Of a DNA stretch of 64,000 nt, positions 1-9,453 are shown one piece after another. The notes under the pieces are model-generated. The model worked only from the letters and a program-made list of their open reading frames with translations, did not search any database and was not told where the DNA came from. This DNA is from Hyphomonas neptunium ATCC 15444. GTDB lineage: Bacteria > Pseudomonadota > Alphaproteobacteria > Caulobacterales > Hyphomonadaceae. The translations under genes and the position numbers were made by a program. Position 1 is the first letter of the stretch, and each line of letters begins with the position of its first letter. The stretch spans positions 124,001 to 188,000 of the forward strand of contig NC_008358.1 of NCBI RefSeq assembly GCF_000013025.1, in the 5' to 3' direction.

Positions 1-497
1 GCCGAAATCTGCACGGCGTCAGAGGCGTCAAGGCCGATGATTTCCTCGATCTGCTCCTTAACCCGGTCCACATCGGCGGCAGGCAGGTCGATCTTGTTGA
101 GGACCGGCACGATCTCATGGTTCTGGTCGATGGCCTGGTAGACGTTGGCGAGCGTCTGGGCTTCCACGCCTTGCGAGGCGTCCACCACCAGCAGAGAGCC
201 TTCGCAGGCGGCCAGACACCGGGAGACTTCATAGGCAAAGTCGACGTGTCCGGGGGTGTCCATGAGGTTCAGCGTATAGGTTTCCCCATCGCTGGCCGTA
301 TAGGACAGGCGCACGGTCTGGGCCTTGATGGTGATGCCGCGCTCTTTCTCGATATCCATCGAGTCGAGCACCTGCTCACTCATTTCACGGTCAGTGAGGC
401 CGCCGCAGGCCTGAATCAGGCGGTCGGCTAGGGTCGATTTCCCATGGTCGATATGGGCAATGATCGAAAAATTACGGATTTTATCGCGCGGTGTCAT
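1..497 (-). CDS. lepA: Elongation factor 4 (LepA), N-terminal part, cut by the window edge
   Basis: LepA is a ribosome-bound GTPase that back-translocates stalled ribosomes. About 165 N-terminal residues are present and the rest lies before base 1. Reading the minus strand, the G domain is clear: G1 AHIDHGKST at residues 14-22, RGIT (G2), DTPGH (G3) and NKID (G4), and the opening [16 protein letters not shown] is typical of LepA rather than EF-G or EF-Tu. I chose the ATG at 497. An in-frame ATG at 506 would add three residues, and neither has a strong Shine-Dalgarno sequence. The gene is divergent from the membrane-protein gene at 623. Confidence 0.96.
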   Translation of the reverse strand, partial: MTPRDKIRNFSIIAHIDHGKSTLADRLIQACGGLTDREMSEQVLDSMDIEKERGITIKAQTVRLSYTASDGETYTLNLMDTPGHVDFAYEVSRCLAACEGSLLVVDASQGVEAQTLANVYQAIDQNHEIVPVLNKIDLPAADVDRVKEQIEEIIGLDASDAVQIS

Positions 498-622
498 CGG
501 GCGCATATAGCGGGCACTTGCGCGCTGGGAAAGTGGGCGCAGGCGGGCGGGATGTGGGTCTTCGCCTTGCGAGTGCCATAAACGTCAGTTAGCCTTCGTT
601 TTCCCCTTTGGAGGATGACCTT

Positions 623-1474
623 ATGGCGGACAACGCAGACCGGGGTACCTCGTCGATCCGGGTGATCGGGAACGACAAGGCCGTAGATCGCGCCGCCGCC
701 AAGGATGCCAAGCTCGAGCGTCTCCACTCGCTGCATGCTGGCAATATGAGCGCCATTGAGACCAAGTATGGCGGGCGCATCGCGGACGCCGAGAACGCCG
801 TCAGCACGATCAACGCCAAATGGGACACAATTCAGGCCGAAGTCGACCGCCAGCCGCGCTATGCGCGCAGTGTGTTCTATTGGCCGTTCATGGTCGCCCT
901 GATGCTGTTCGAGATTCCGGTGAACCGGCTGAGTTTTGAGCTGTTTTTCCGGGAAAGCCCGACCGTTTCGCTGGGCGTGGCCTTCCTCGTCGGGGTCATT
1001 CTGGTGACCCTGGCACACCGGCTGGGGCTGGTGCTCTGCCGGTTTGGCTATCATGTGAAAAAATCAGGCTGGGCCGGGCAGATCATTCAGGTGGTCCTGA
1101 TCTCGGCGATCATCGTGGCCCTGATCTATGGCGTCTCGGTGCTCCGTCAGGGGTATCTGGACTTTGAAACCCAGCCGCAGGCGAGTTTTGCCGACGTGCT
1201 GGCCGGTTCGGGCGCCGTGCAGGTGGCCGGAGACATGTTCAAGGCCGGCCTTGGCATTTCCGGCTGGATTTTCTTTGCCATCAATATGGGCATCATCGCG
1301 GTCGGCCTGACAGCTGCCTATTTTTCCCACGATCCCCATCCGGATTTTCAGGCGCAGGACATTCAGCTGAAGAAAGCCGAAAAGCAGCTGGCGCTGATCA
1401 AGGGCCAGCGGGCTGACGCCGAATCCATCGAGCAGCGCCGCCATGCCAACCAGATCAACAGGGCCAGCGCCTGA
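623..1474 (+). CDS. Uncharacterised four-TM membrane protein with coiled flanks
   Basis: This 283-residue protein is not a family I recognise. A charged, probably helical N-terminal cytoplasmic part (about residues 1-80) precedes four hydrophobic segments at roughly 84-102, 118-140, 155-175 and 208-232. A charged, Lys/Glu/Gln-rich helical tail follows. GGAGG at 610-614 lies 8 bases before the ATG at 623, so that start is preferred over an in-frame TTG at 608. The stop is only 4 bases before the lipoprotein start at 1479, so the two genes are almost certainly cotranscribed and may form an envelope pair. Confidence 0.8.
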   Translation: MADNADRGTSSIRVIGNDKAVDRAAAKDAKLERLHSLHAGNMSAIETKYGGRIADAENAVSTINAKWDTIQAEVDRQPRYARSVFYWPFMVALMLFEIPVNRLSFELFFRESPTVSLGVAFLVGVILVTLAHRLGLVLCRFGYHVKKSGWAGQIIQVVLISAIIVALIYGVSVLRQGYLDFETQPQASFADVLAGSGAVQVAGDMFKAGLGISGWIFFAINMGIIAVGLTAAYFSHDPHPDFQAQDIQLKKAEKQLALIKGQRADAESIEQRRHANQINRASA

Positions 1475-1478
1475 TCCG

Positions 1479-2273
1479 ATGAACATCATTTCCGGACGCC
1501 GGCTCGCCCTGCCGGTCATCGCCCTCTCGCTTCTGCTGTCGGCCTGCTCAGGGCCGGGCGGATCCGGCTTTGTGAACAGCACTCCGGAGGCTTACTGCCA
1601 GCTCAGCGAACGCTCGACCCTGTTCCTCATCGACCGGACAACCACCTTTGATGCGGGCGACCAGACCTTGCTGACCGAAAGTCTCGGCAATGTCGTGGAC
1701 CGGCTCGAAACGGGCGACCGGATCATCATCGCGACGATTTCCGACCATTATTCCAAGACGCGCCAGCTGGCCAATGCCTGCAAGCCGGGCTGTCCTGAGG
1801 CGGGCGGCGTGATGGATGAGATTGTCGGCTCGTGCAGCACGATGAAGGCCAAGCAGGACCAGCAGCAGTTCATGGGCAGCCTGGCCACCTCGCTGCGTGA
1901 TGTCATCACGTCTGCGGAAGATGCGTCGGGGTCTGACATCATCCGCACCATCGGACACTGGACAGGGTCTTCGACGGCGGAGCCCTACACCAGTATCGTG
2001 GTGTATTCCGACATGCTGGAAAACAGCGACATGATCGCCTGGAGCAAGTTTTCCTCTCTGCCCGAAGACGAGCTGATGTCGATTGTGACCGGGCATGGCG
2101 CGCTGGCGAGGACGCCGGGCGCAAATATTCGCCTGATCGGCTATGGCCGGCTCCATGATGAGGCGCGCTCGCCCTTGCCGGCGGCGCTGGACGCGAAGTT
2201 GCGGGGCTTCTGGACACGCTACTTCTTCGAGGGCGGCGGGCAGGTCGAGTTTTCGGCGCGCACTGACGGCTGA
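1479..2273 (+). CDS. Lipoprotein with von Willebrand A-like fold (putative)
   Basis: The protein has 264 residues. A lipoprotein signal peptide ends in LLLSAC with the lipidated Cys at 23, so it should be anchored in the envelope. The segment STLFLIDRTTTF, followed later by the strand SIVVYSDMLENSD, resembles the first and fourth beta strands of a vWA domain, but the metal-site DxSxS is replaced by DRTTT, so metal binding is uncertain. ATG 1479 is chosen over an in-frame start at 1443 because only it begins a proper signal peptide. It forms an operon with the four-TM protein just upstream. The vWA assignment is inference from pattern only. Confidence 0.72.
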   Translation: MNIISGRRLALPVIALSLLLSACSGPGGSGFVNSTPEAYCQLSERSTLFLIDRTTTFDAGDQTLLTESLGNVVDRLETGDRIIIATISDHYSKTRQLANACKPGCPEAGGVMDEIVGSCSTMKAKQDQQQFMGSLATSLRDVITSAEDASGSDIIRTIGHWTGSSTAEPYTSIVVYSDMLENSDMIAWSKFSSLPEDELMSIVTGHGALARTPGANIRLIGYGRLHDEARSPLPAALDAKLRGFWTRYFFEGGGQVEFSARTDG

Positions 2274-2361
2274 GCCTGCGGCAATCCCCGCATTTCTGCG
2301 GAGTTGCTTTCGCCGGGCGCTGAACTTAGCGATACTGCCATCGAACCACAGGAGCTTTTTT

Positions 2362-2937
2362 ATGCGTCACCCGATTGGAATCATGATGGCCGGGGCGCTT
2401 GCGCTCGGGATTTCGGCGTGCACGCCGGCTGAAACGAGCGCCGAAATCGACACGGGCAACGTTGAGCCGCCCGCCATTGAGGCCGAGCCGGAAACAGAGG
2501 AAGCGCCCATGGGCGAGTATGAAATGGGTGAGATGCCCAGCGACGCCGACCAGGCCGCTGCGGCGGACGCGGCGCAGGCGGCGGCCGAGTCGGGCGTCGT
2601 CTATGCCGGGGAAGGGCAGAAAGGCGGAGACGTTTCCCTGCCGATGGGGCAGGTGCTCCGGATCGAACTCGAGACGATCCCAACGGCGGGGTATGTCTGG
2701 CAGGTCGTTGAGAAGCCTGACTTCCTGGAGCTGGCGGCGGAGAACACCCGGCCCACCAATCCGGCGCTTCAGAACCTGCCGGGCTTTACCGGCGGCAATC
2801 ATTATATGAGCTTCGATCTCAGAGCGTCTGGCGAAGGCACGGGCGTGATCAAACTGACCGAGAGCCGTCCATGGGAAACCGAAGAGGCCCCGTCCGACAC
2901 GTTTGAACTGACCGTCACGGTCACGGCTGCGGAGTAG
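2362..2937 (+). CDS. Chagasin-like (I42) cysteine protease inhibitor lipoprotein
   Basis: The protein has 191 residues, with a lipoprotein signal (GISAC, Cys 20) followed by an acidic, Ala/Glu-rich linker to about residue 80. The C-terminal 110 residues carry the three loops known from the chagasin/I42 family: PTAGYVW at 107-113, GTG at 159-161 and RPWE at 169-172. Family members block papain-type proteases by inserting these loops into the active site. A periplasmic or surface role is inferred from the lipobox. ATG 2362, preceded by AGGAG at about 2350, fits better than the far-upstream in-frame ATG at 2143, which overlaps the previous gene. Confidence 0.82.
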   Translation: MRHPIGIMMAGALALGISACTPAETSAEIDTGNVEPPAIEAEPETEEAPMGEYEMGEMPSDADQAAAADAAQAAAESGVVYAGEGQKGGDVSLPMGQVLRIELETIPTAGYVWQVVEKPDFLELAAENTRPTNPALQNLPGFTGGNHYMSFDLRASGEGTGVIKLTESRPWETEEAPSDTFELTVTVTAAE

Positions 2938-2949
2938 GTAGGCCCCCTC

Positions 2950-4047
2950 TTGGCAGACACTCAGTCCTCCCCCCCCAAGACCGGCATCAATGCCGAGGGC
3001 TTCCTGACCGACAGCTGGTATCTGGCTGCTACCTCGGCGGAGCTGAAGGCGGGCCAGCAGCAGCGGGTGATGATGCTGGGCGAGCCGGTTGTTGTGGGAC
3101 GGACCCCGGCAGGGGAGGCGTTTGCCCTGCGTGACATCTGCCCCCATCGGCTGGTGCCGCTGTCTGCGGGCCAGCAGGTGGAGACGGCCGGCGAGTGGAC
3201 GCTGCAGTGCCCCTATCATGGCTGGCGCTTTGGGACCGATGGCGGCTGCAGGCTGATGCCGAGCCTGACCGGGGACAGCCCGTATGATCCGTCCAAGGTC
3301 AAAGTGCGCCGCTATCCGGTGCATGAGGCCAATGGCGCGGTCTATATCTATGTGGCGCATGATGCGCGCAGTATTGCGCCGCCAGCTGTTCCGCCCCCGG
3401 ATTTCGGCCCGCTGCCGGAAAAGCCCGGCTTTGTCATCCATGATGTATTCAATGCGCATATGGATGATGCGGTCGTGGGCCTGATGGACCCGGCGCATGT
3501 GCCCTTTGTGCATAATCAGTGGTGGTGGCGCCCGCCGTCTGCAGGTCTCAAGCTCAAGGAAAAGCCGTTCGTGCCGATCACGCGCGGCTGGGCGATTGAC
3601 CGGCATGCGCCTTCCTCAAACTCAAAACTCTATCGCTGGGTATTTGGCGGCGATGTGATGACGGAGATCTGTTTTCAGCTGCCGGGCTACCGGTGGGAGA
3701 TCATCTCCAATGCCACTGCGCGCCTGCTGACGCTGACCTGCCTGACACCGGAAGCGCCCAAACGTACACGGATTACCCAGTTTACCTGGTGGACGGGCGC
3801 GCCGCTCCTGAAGCTCGCCGTGCCGGTAGCCAAGCGGATGGGCAAGACATTCCTGGCCCAGGATGGCCGGATGGTGGACCTGCAGAATGAAGGCATGGCG
3901 CATCAGAAGGCGATGCTGTGGATCGATGACATCGATGTGCAGGCCAAATGGTATCAGATGCTGAAACGTGAATGGACCGCCGCGCGCTGCGAAGACCGTG
4001 ACTTTGCCAATCCGATCGAACCACGCATCCTGAAATGGATGAGTTGA
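2950..4047 (+). CDS. Rieske [2Fe-2S] ring-hydroxylating oxygenase, alpha-subunit type
   Basis: The protein has 365 residues. The Rieske cluster ligands are CPH (64-66) and CPYH (87-90), with the usual spacing. The mononuclear iron site is visible as D180, H183 and H188 in LMDPAHVPFVH. The size and layout are those of single-component-type oxygenases such as vanillate O-demethylase or pheophorbide oxygenase relatives, which need a separate reductase. No reductase is nearby, and the substrate is unknown. The start is a TTG at 2950, 12 bases after the previous stop; the first in-frame ATG would remove the conserved N-terminal strand. A purine-rich stretch near 2935 may serve as ribosome binding site. 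Confidence 0.88.
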   Translation: MADTQSSPPKTGINAEGFLTDSWYLAATSAELKAGQQQRVMMLGEPVVVGRTPAGEAFALRDICPHRLVPLSAGQQVETAGEWTLQCPYHGWRFGTDGGCRLMPSLTGDSPYDPSKVKVRRYPVHEANGAVYIYVAHDARSIAPPAVPPPDFGPLPEKPGFVIHDVFNAHMDDAVVGLMDPAHVPFVHNQWWWRPPSAGLKLKEKPFVPITRGWAIDRHAPSSNSKLYRWVFGGDVMTEICFQLPGYRWEIISNATARLLTLTCLTPEAPKRTRITQFTWWTGAPLLKLAVPVAKRMGKTFLAQDGRMVDLQNEGMAHQKAMLWIDDIDVQAKWYQMLKREWTAARCEDRDFANPIEPRILKWMS

Positions 4048-4184
4048 GGCATACTGCCTCTATCCTGCCCTGAAAAAGCCCCGGACAAATGAAAGGGTGC
4101 CCTCTGGCCGAGGCGCGTGATCGCCCCATGTTATGGCCCGCGCCCGCATTCCCCGCCTGGCGCGCCACCAAAAGGACCTGTCCA

Positions 4185-4769
4185 ATGAAAATGTTTCTCT
4201 TTGCCGCCGCGAGCGTGTTTGCCCTCGCGGCCTGTTCGCCCGCCGCTGAAGAAGGTACGCCGACAGTCGCTCCGCCGCCTGTGGAAGCCCCTGACACTGC
4301 CATGGAAGACACGATGACGGACACCCAGCCCGTCGAAGAGGTCACGCTCGTTGATGTCGTCGCCAATAACCCCGATTTCTCGACCCTGCTTGCTGCTGTG
4401 GATGCTGCAGGCCTGAGCGAAACGCTGGCCGGCCCTGGCCCATACACTGTGTTCGCGCCGACCAATGAAGCATTTGCCGCGCTTGCCCCTGGCCAGCTCG
4501 ACGAGCTTCTGCTGCCGGAAAACAAGGACGACCTGACCCGTATCGTCAGCTATCATGTCGTGCCAGGGATCGTGATGGCCGCCGATGTGCCCGCTGAAGA
4601 CGCCGCGACGTCCACCGCCAGCGTCAACAATCTTGACCTCTCGGTGCGCCGCATGGCGGACGGTTCGGTGATGGTGAACCAGTATACGGTCACCAGCTCG
4701 GACATTCAGGCCTCCAATGGCGTCGTTCACGTGATTGACGGGGTTCTGATCCCCCGCATGGAAGAATAA
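4185..4769 (+). CDS. Fasciclin (FAS1) domain lipoprotein
   Basis: The protein has 194 residues, with a signal peptide ending ALAAC (Cys 17). A short acidic/Pro linker precedes one FAS1 domain from about residue 50 to the end, with the H1-type box YTVFAPTNEAFAAL, the YHVVPG segment and the terminal VVHVIDGVL strand. FAS1 domains act in adhesion or extracellular matrix binding. AAAGGA lies about 10 bases before ATG 4185; the longer frame from 4089 lacks a signal peptide. The gene is monocistronic, closed by a strong terminator. Confidence 0.92.
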   Translation: MKMFLFAAASVFALAACSPAAEEGTPTVAPPPVEAPDTAMEDTMTDTQPVEEVTLVDVVANNPDFSTLLAAVDAAGLSETLAGPGPYTVFAPTNEAFAALAPGQLDELLLPENKDDLTRIVSYHVVPGIVMAADVPAEDAATSTASVNNLDLSVRRMADGSVMVNQYTVTSSDIQASNGVVHVIDGVLIPRMEE

Positions 4770-4798
4770 GCGCTTCTGACGATCGCTTTGCGGTCTTT

Positions 4799-4840
4799 AA
4801 AAGCCGCGTCTGCCCCTTCCGGCAGGCGCGGCTTTTTTGT
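4799..4840 (+). terminator. Rho-independent terminator after the fasciclin gene
   Basis: AAGCCGCGTCTGCC (4801-4814) pairs with GGCAGGCGCGGCTT (4821-4834) with one G-T wobble and a six-base loop. A T-run follows. Confidence 0.88.
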
Positions 4841-4908
4841 CAGGACCGCGAACAAAAAGTGAAACTGGCAAGATTCCATTAACCGCCCAGCCTGTTAGGG
4901 TGTCGCGC

Positions 4909-5412
4909 ATGAGCACCCCGATTCGAATTCTCGGCATTGATCCGGGCCTCCGCCATACCGGCTGGGGCGTGATAGAGCAGTCTGGCGCCCGCCTGGTGCA
5001 TATCGCCCATGGCGTGATCGACCCGCCGACCGACCTCTCGATGGCTGAGCGGCTGGGGCATATTTTCGAGGCGGTGGGCGAACTGGCTCGCCATCATGCG
5101 CCCCATGCGGCCGGGGTTGAGGAAACGTTGGTGAACGCAAACCCCCGCTCGGCGCTGAAACTGGGCCAGGCGCGCGGGGCGGCGATGGCGGCGCTGGCGA
5201 TGGCGGGTGTTTCGGTCGCTGAGTTTGCGCCCCGGCAGATCAAGCTCTCCGTCGTCGGCACCGGCACGGCCGACAAGGATCAGGTGAAATTCATGGTCCA
5301 GCGCCTGCTTCCCAGGGCAGGGGAGATGAAGCTCGACGCCGCCGACGCGCTTGCCTGCGCCATCTGCGCGGCGCACCATCTGCCGCTGCAGATGAAGCGG
5401 GGCGCGGCATGA
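4909..5412 (+). CDS. ruvC: Holliday junction resolvase RuvC
   Basis: RuvC is the endonuclease that cuts four-way junctions held by RuvAB. It has 167 residues, the usual length. The catalytic acidic residues are present: the first Asp in RILGIDPG (D11), the Glu in GVEETLVN, and the two Asp in LDAADALA near the C-terminus. ATG 4909 gives the standard N-terminus; the longer frame from 4837 runs into the upstream terminator. It overlaps ruvA by four bases (ATGA), so translation is probably coupled. Confidence 0.97.
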   Translation: MSTPIRILGIDPGLRHTGWGVIEQSGARLVHIAHGVIDPPTDLSMAERLGHIFEAVGELARHHAPHAAGVEETLVNANPRSALKLGQARGAAMAALAMAGVSVAEFAPRQIKLSVVGTGTADKDQVKFMVQRLLPRAGEMKLDAADALACAICAAHHLPLQMKRGAA

Positions 5413-6032
5413 TTATAGGTCGTCTCAAGGGCGAGGTTGCGGCCATCGGGCTCGACCATGTGCTGATTGACGTAAACGGGGTGGGCTATGTCGCCCTCGC
5501 GGGAACGCGCCTCCTGGCAAGGCTGCAGACGGGCGACGCGATCACCGCGCATATCGAAACGCGCGTGACCGAAAGCTCGATCACCCTCTTTGCCTTCGCC
5601 ACCGATGAAGAGCGCGCCTGGTTCGTGCGCCTTCAGGATGTGCCGGGCGTTGCCGGAAAGTCCGCCCTCGCCATTCTCGACGGGCTTTCCCCGGCTGACA
5701 TCATGGATGCCATCGCGCTGGGCGATGCGGGCGCCTTCACCCGCGCCAAGGGTATCGGCAAGAAGCTCGGGGAACGGATCGTTACCGAGCTGGCCGGCAA
5801 GGCGCCTCCTCTGGGACGGTTTGGCAAATTTGAAGTGGCCGCTGTTGCGGGCCTTGCCTCTGCCCAGCCGGCCTCGGCAGCCACCGGCGCACGGGGCGAA
5901 GCGGTCAGCGCGCTGGTCAATCTCGGTTATTCGCAGAGCGAGGCCGCCAGGGCTGTGGCGGCGGCGGCCAAGAACGGGGCTGAAGAAGTTGGCGCGCTGG
6001 TCAAAGGCGCGCTGAAGGAACTGGCCAGATGA
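5409..6032 (+). CDS. ruvA: Holliday junction branch migration protein RuvA
   Basis: RuvA is the junction-binding subunit of the RuvAB branch-migration motor. It has 207 residues, beginning MIIGRLKG as in most RuvA proteins. An N-terminal OB fold (about 1-63), a tandem helix-hairpin-helix region with GVAGKSA and [10 protein letters not shown], and a C-terminal three-helix RuvB-binding domain (about 160-207) can be traced. It overlaps ruvC upstream and ruvB downstream by four bases each. Confidence 0.97.
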
Positions 6033-7063
6033 GCCGCGAGGGCGCCCTCTCCGATCCCAACGCCCAAGGCGGGGATGCGCTCGACCGCGCCCTCCGCCCA
6101 CAGACGTTTGAGGATTATGTTGGCCAACGCAAGGCAAAGGCCAATCTCAAGGTTTATGTCGAGGCGGCGCGCGGGCGCAAGGAAGCGCTCGACCATGTGT
6201 TGCTGTTCGGCCCGCCCGGCCTGGGAAAGACCACGCTGGCGCAGATCCTCGCGCGGGAGATGGGCGTGGGTTTCCGCGCCACCTCCGGGCCGGTGATTGC
6301 CAAGGCGGGCGATCTTGCTGCCATCCTTACGAACCTTGAGCCCAATGACGTGCTGTTCATTGACGAGATCCACCGCCTGCCGGCCATCGTGGAAGAGATC
6401 CTCTATCCCGCGATGGAGGATTACGCGCTCGACCTGGTGATCGGGGAGGGGCCAGCAGCGCGCTCCGTGCGGCTCGATCTCGCGCCGTTCACACTGGTGG
6501 GCGCCACCACGCGCGCCGGCCTTCTCGCAACGCCGCTGCGGGACCGGTTCGGCATCCCCGTTCGTTTGGAATTCTACGAACCCGAAGAGCTTGGCCGCAT
6601 CGTCATGGCGGCGGCCCGCAAGCTCGGTGTTCCGATCACGGAAGATGGTGCGGTGGAGATTTCCGCCCGCGCGCGCGGTACGCCGCGTATCGCGCTGCGC
6701 CTCTTGCGCCGGGTGCGCGACTTTGCCGAGGCCGAAGGGGCCGACATCAACCGCGCCTCAGCCGCCCGCGCGCTCAAGCGGCTCGAGATTGACGAAGATG
6801 GGCTCGACGCGCTCGACCGGCGGTATCTGCATGCGCTGGTGAAAACCTATGCGGGCGGGCCAGTGGGCGCCGATACGCTCGCGGCGGCCTTGTCCGAAGC
6901 GCGCGACGCGGTGGAAGATGTGATCGAGCCTTACCTGATGCAGAAAGGCTATGTGGCACGCACGCCGCGCGGGCGGGTTGCTGCGCCGCTCGCCTATGAG
7001 CGGTTGGGGCTGAAGGCGCCGAATGGCCAGCAATCTGCCCTTTTTGGTGAAGACGAAGACTGA
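6029..7063 (+). CDS. ruvB: Holliday junction helicase RuvB
   Basis: RuvB is the hexameric AAA+ ATPase that drives branch migration with RuvA. It has 344 residues. Walker A is GPPGLGKT (61-68) and Walker B is LFIDEIHRL. The GATTRAG sensor 1 region and the C-terminal winged helix with RTPRGR follow. It is the last gene of ruvCAB. Its stop (7061-7063) directly abuts the stop of the convergent DUF983 gene, leaving no room for a separate terminator. Confidence 0.98.
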
Positions 7064-7462
7064 TCAGCCCGCATCATCTGTCCCGGCTGCTCCGCCGCCC
7101 ATCGCCCACAGAAGGCCGATAATTGCGCCCTTGATCCGGGGAAGGAGCATCAGTACTGCCAGGATCGCAAACGCCCCCAGCGCGGGCAGGGTGAGCCAGA
7201 TCGGCCAGCTTTCCTGCCGCGCGCTGACGAATGTCATTCCCGCGAGAAACGGCCCGAGGATCAGCACCGTCAGCCAGGGCGGCCCGTCTTCAGCGCGGAT
7301 GCGCCCGATCGGCGCGCCGCAGGCTGCGCACTGGCCTACTTGTTTGAGATACCGTGCGTAAAGCTTTCCCCGTCCGCATTCCGGGCAGCGGTGGCGCAGC
7401 CCGCGAAGCAGCGGGCGCCAGGCGGGCGAAGGGGCCGGGGAAGGGAGGTGTGGCTCGGGCAT
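7064..7462 (-). CDS. DUF983 family membrane protein
   Basis: The protein has 132 residues. The N-terminus carries two CxxC knuckles (CPEC at 26-29 and CAAC at 45-48), which suggest a zinc ribbon. The EDGPPW segment and two hydrophobic helices follow. This arrangement is typical of DUF983, a small alphaproteobacterial inner-membrane family of unknown function. The gene is convergent with ruvB with zero spacing and divergent from the gene at 7539. Confidence 0.86.
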   Translation of the reverse strand: MPEPHLPSPAPSPAWRPLLRGLRHRCPECGRGKLYARYLKQVGQCAACGAPIGRIRAEDGPPWLTVLILGPFLAGMTFVSARQESWPIWLTLPALGAFAILAVLMLLPRIKGAIIGLLWAMGGGAAGTDDAG

Positions 7463-7538
7463 GGCCCTGCTTACACCCGGCTGGCCTCCCCCTGTTATGA
7501 GGGATGACGCCGCATGGAGGCCCTGCTAGCTTCCGGTC

Positions 7539-8684
7539 ATGGCGCTGGGATGGGATAAGATAGAACAGACAGAAGGCTTTGCCGGGCTGCGCGCCCACGC
7601 AGAGGCGCAGGTGCTGCCTTTGCTGGAGGGCGCGGACCTGCGCCCGGTGGACGCAAAGGCGCTGACGGGGCGTCTCGGCGGGGCGGTGTCGGGCGGGTTC
7701 ATTTTCTTTGTCATCAGCTTCCTGATCGTTCAGGGGCTTTTGCCAAATAACTGGTGGGGCGAAACGCTCGTCTTCATTCTTTTCCCGCTTCTCTTTCTGG
7801 GCAGCATTTTGGGGGCCCTTTTTCTTTTCCGGCGCAGCCTTATTCGGGTGCTGATGGACGCAAAGGCGCGGTTCATCATCCGGGGCCGGGCGCTCTCGGC
7901 GCTCTCTGCGCCTCTGGGGCTTTCCTATGTCGCAACGCCCGGCGGCGCGCCCGCGCCCCTCAAATGGCTGGCCCAGCAATCCTGGGCGCCGGCTGAACTC
8001 CGCGATCTGACGGCCACGTTCGAGGCGGAAGGTGGCATGGATGATGCGGTGGCCGCAGCGCGGGAGGCAGGACTGATGATTGAGTCCAATGTCTATGTCG
8101 TCGGCACCAGGGAACAGAAGGAACGCTATCAGGAGATGGCCGCCACTCAGGCGACGGTGGAAGACGGTTTCCACGGTGTTCGGCGCGGCATCGGATTTGA
8201 TATGTTCGAATGGGTGGAGCGGGTTGAGGACGCGCCCGACATTCATCATCTGGTGATTGTATTGGACGCGCCGCTCGATCTGCACGGGATCACGCAGCTC
8301 AGGGCGCGCAAGGCGGGGTGGCCGCAAGAAGCCTCCCCGGCACGGTTTGAGGAGATTGACCTTGGTCCGAAAGCCTTTGACGCGGCCTACCGCCTCCGGT
8401 CTACCGATCAGGTGGAGGCCCGCGCGATCTTCAATCCGGCGGTAATCGAGCGCGTGATCGGTCTGGCGCATGATGGCAAGTTTCGCGCTGTCGCCAAGGG
8501 GCGGCGTCTCGTGTTCGACTTTCCCGGCGTGAACCGGTTTTCCCTGATCGATGTCGTCACTGGGGACTGGAGCGAGGACACGCTGCGGCAGACGGCTTCG
8601 GACATGGCAGAAGCACTCACCCTCGTCGATACGCTCGCCCACGCCTTCATGCTGGCGCGCAAGTCTGATACGGGCACGGTATGA
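7539..8684 (+). CDS. DUF3137-like membrane protein
   Basis: The protein has 381 residues. Two adjacent hydrophobic helices lie at about 52-75 and 80-102, followed by a long soluble domain. The C-terminal part, with FDAAYRLRSTDQVEARAIFNP and later GRRLVFDFPG, resembles the DUF3137 pattern in which an oxidoreductase-like protein of unknown role folds on the cytoplasmic side. It overlaps ybgC by four bases (ATGA), so it is the first gene of the ybgC unit. The family call is moderate; the function is unknown. Confidence 0.72.
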   Translation: MALGWDKIEQTEGFAGLRAHAEAQVLPLLEGADLRPVDAKALTGRLGGAVSGGFIFFVISFLIVQGLLPNNWWGETLVFILFPLLFLGSILGALFLFRRSLIRVLMDAKARFIIRGRALSALSAPLGLSYVATPGGAPAPLKWLAQQSWAPAELRDLTATFEAEGGMDDAVAAAREAGLMIESNVYVVGTREQKERYQEMAATQATVEDGFHGVRRGIGFDMFEWVERVEDAPDIHHLVIVLDAPLDLHGITQLRARKAGWPQEASPARFEEIDLGPKAFDAAYRLRSTDQVEARAIFNPAVIERVIGLAHDGKFRAVAKGRRLVFDFPGVNRFSLIDVVTGDWSEDTLRQTASDMAEALTLVDTLAHAFMLARKSDTGTV

Positions 8685-9136
8685 GCTTACCTGATCTTGA
8701 TTCTGAAAACTTTGACGTGGCCCGCCAGCACTGGATCGCCGTGCGCGTCTATTATGAAGACACAGACTTCACCGGCATGGTCTACCACGCCAACTATCTG
8801 CGCTTCTTTGAGCGGGGCCGGTCAGATCATCTCCGCGATGCGGGTATTTCCCATCAATCGCTGCTGGCGCGCGAAGACCCTGCCGCCTTCACGCTGACGA
8901 ATGTGAACGTCACCTATCGCAAGCCCGGCAGGGTGGATGATCTTCTGCATATCCGCACGCGCTATCTGGGCATGGATGGCCCGCGTATCCGCTTCTCTCA
9001 GGCCTGTCTGCGGGAAGGGGAGGTGATCGCTGAGGCCGAGATCACTGCCGTGATGATCCATGCGGACGGGCGCCTGCGCCGCCCGATCAAGGAAATTGCA
9101 GAGCGGCTGGAAGCTTACAGGTGGATGGCGGGTTAA
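8681..9136 (+). CDS. ybgC: Tol-Pal associated acyl-CoA thioesterase YbgC
   Basis: This is a 151-residue single hot-dog domain enzyme of the 4-hydroxybenzoyl-CoA thioesterase family. The N-terminal signature YYEDTDFTGMVYHANYL contains the catalytic Asp. Family members hydrolyse short or branched acyl-CoA and are usually encoded just before tolQ, as here. Its start overlaps the stop of the DUF3137-like gene. A 317-base gap with its own probable promoter separates it from tolQ. Confidence 0.93.
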   Translation: MSLPDLDSENFDVARQHWIAVRVYYEDTDFTGMVYHANYLRFFERGRSDHLRDAGISHQSLLAREDPAAFTLTNVNVTYRKPGRVDDLLHIRTRYLGMDGPRIRFSQACLREGEVIAEAEITAVMIHADGRLRRPIKEIAERLEAYRWMAG

Positions 9137-9453
9137 CGGCGCTGCGGGGTGCCGAAGACATCCCGGGCTCTGACCAAATTCAGGCAATTTCTGAATCCCA
9201 ATGCACCGCTTTATGTGGGCCGTCAGCGCGGCTTAAAGATTAAGAATCCGCCATAATGGCTTAACCATCATGCAGTATCGCTCATATCGACTGAGCAAAG
9301 CCTGCAACACGCCGTGTTTCTGCCGGATTTGCGATAGATTACAGAGCGGAAATAACCAGTGCCCGCAGTTGAACCCCCCCACGTTTCTGCTACCGCAGGA
9401 GCCGTCCGGGGCAGGGTGAGTTGCCCCGGCAGGCCAAGGAGATAACGAGACCC
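9137..9453. other. Intergenic region between ybgC and tolQ
   Basis: This 317-base stretch has no supported gene. The middle part (9230-9350) is AT-richer than its surroundings and is a likely promoter region for tolQRAB. It contains TTAA-type elements near 9236-9265, including TTAACCAT, which resembles one half of a CtrA site, but no full TTAA-N7-TTAA pair. AAGGAGAT at 9436-9443 is the probable tolQ ribosome binding site. Confidence 0.5.

Noticed and set aside
2326-3606. 426-residue open frame on the minus strand
   Set aside because: It is antisense to the chagasin-like and Rieske genes and rich in Arg and His, as shadow frames usually are.
9230-9270. Possible CtrA binding site before tolQ
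   Set aside because: TTAA elements including TTAACCAT are present, but the spacing does not match TTAA-N7-TTAA. At most it is a half-site.
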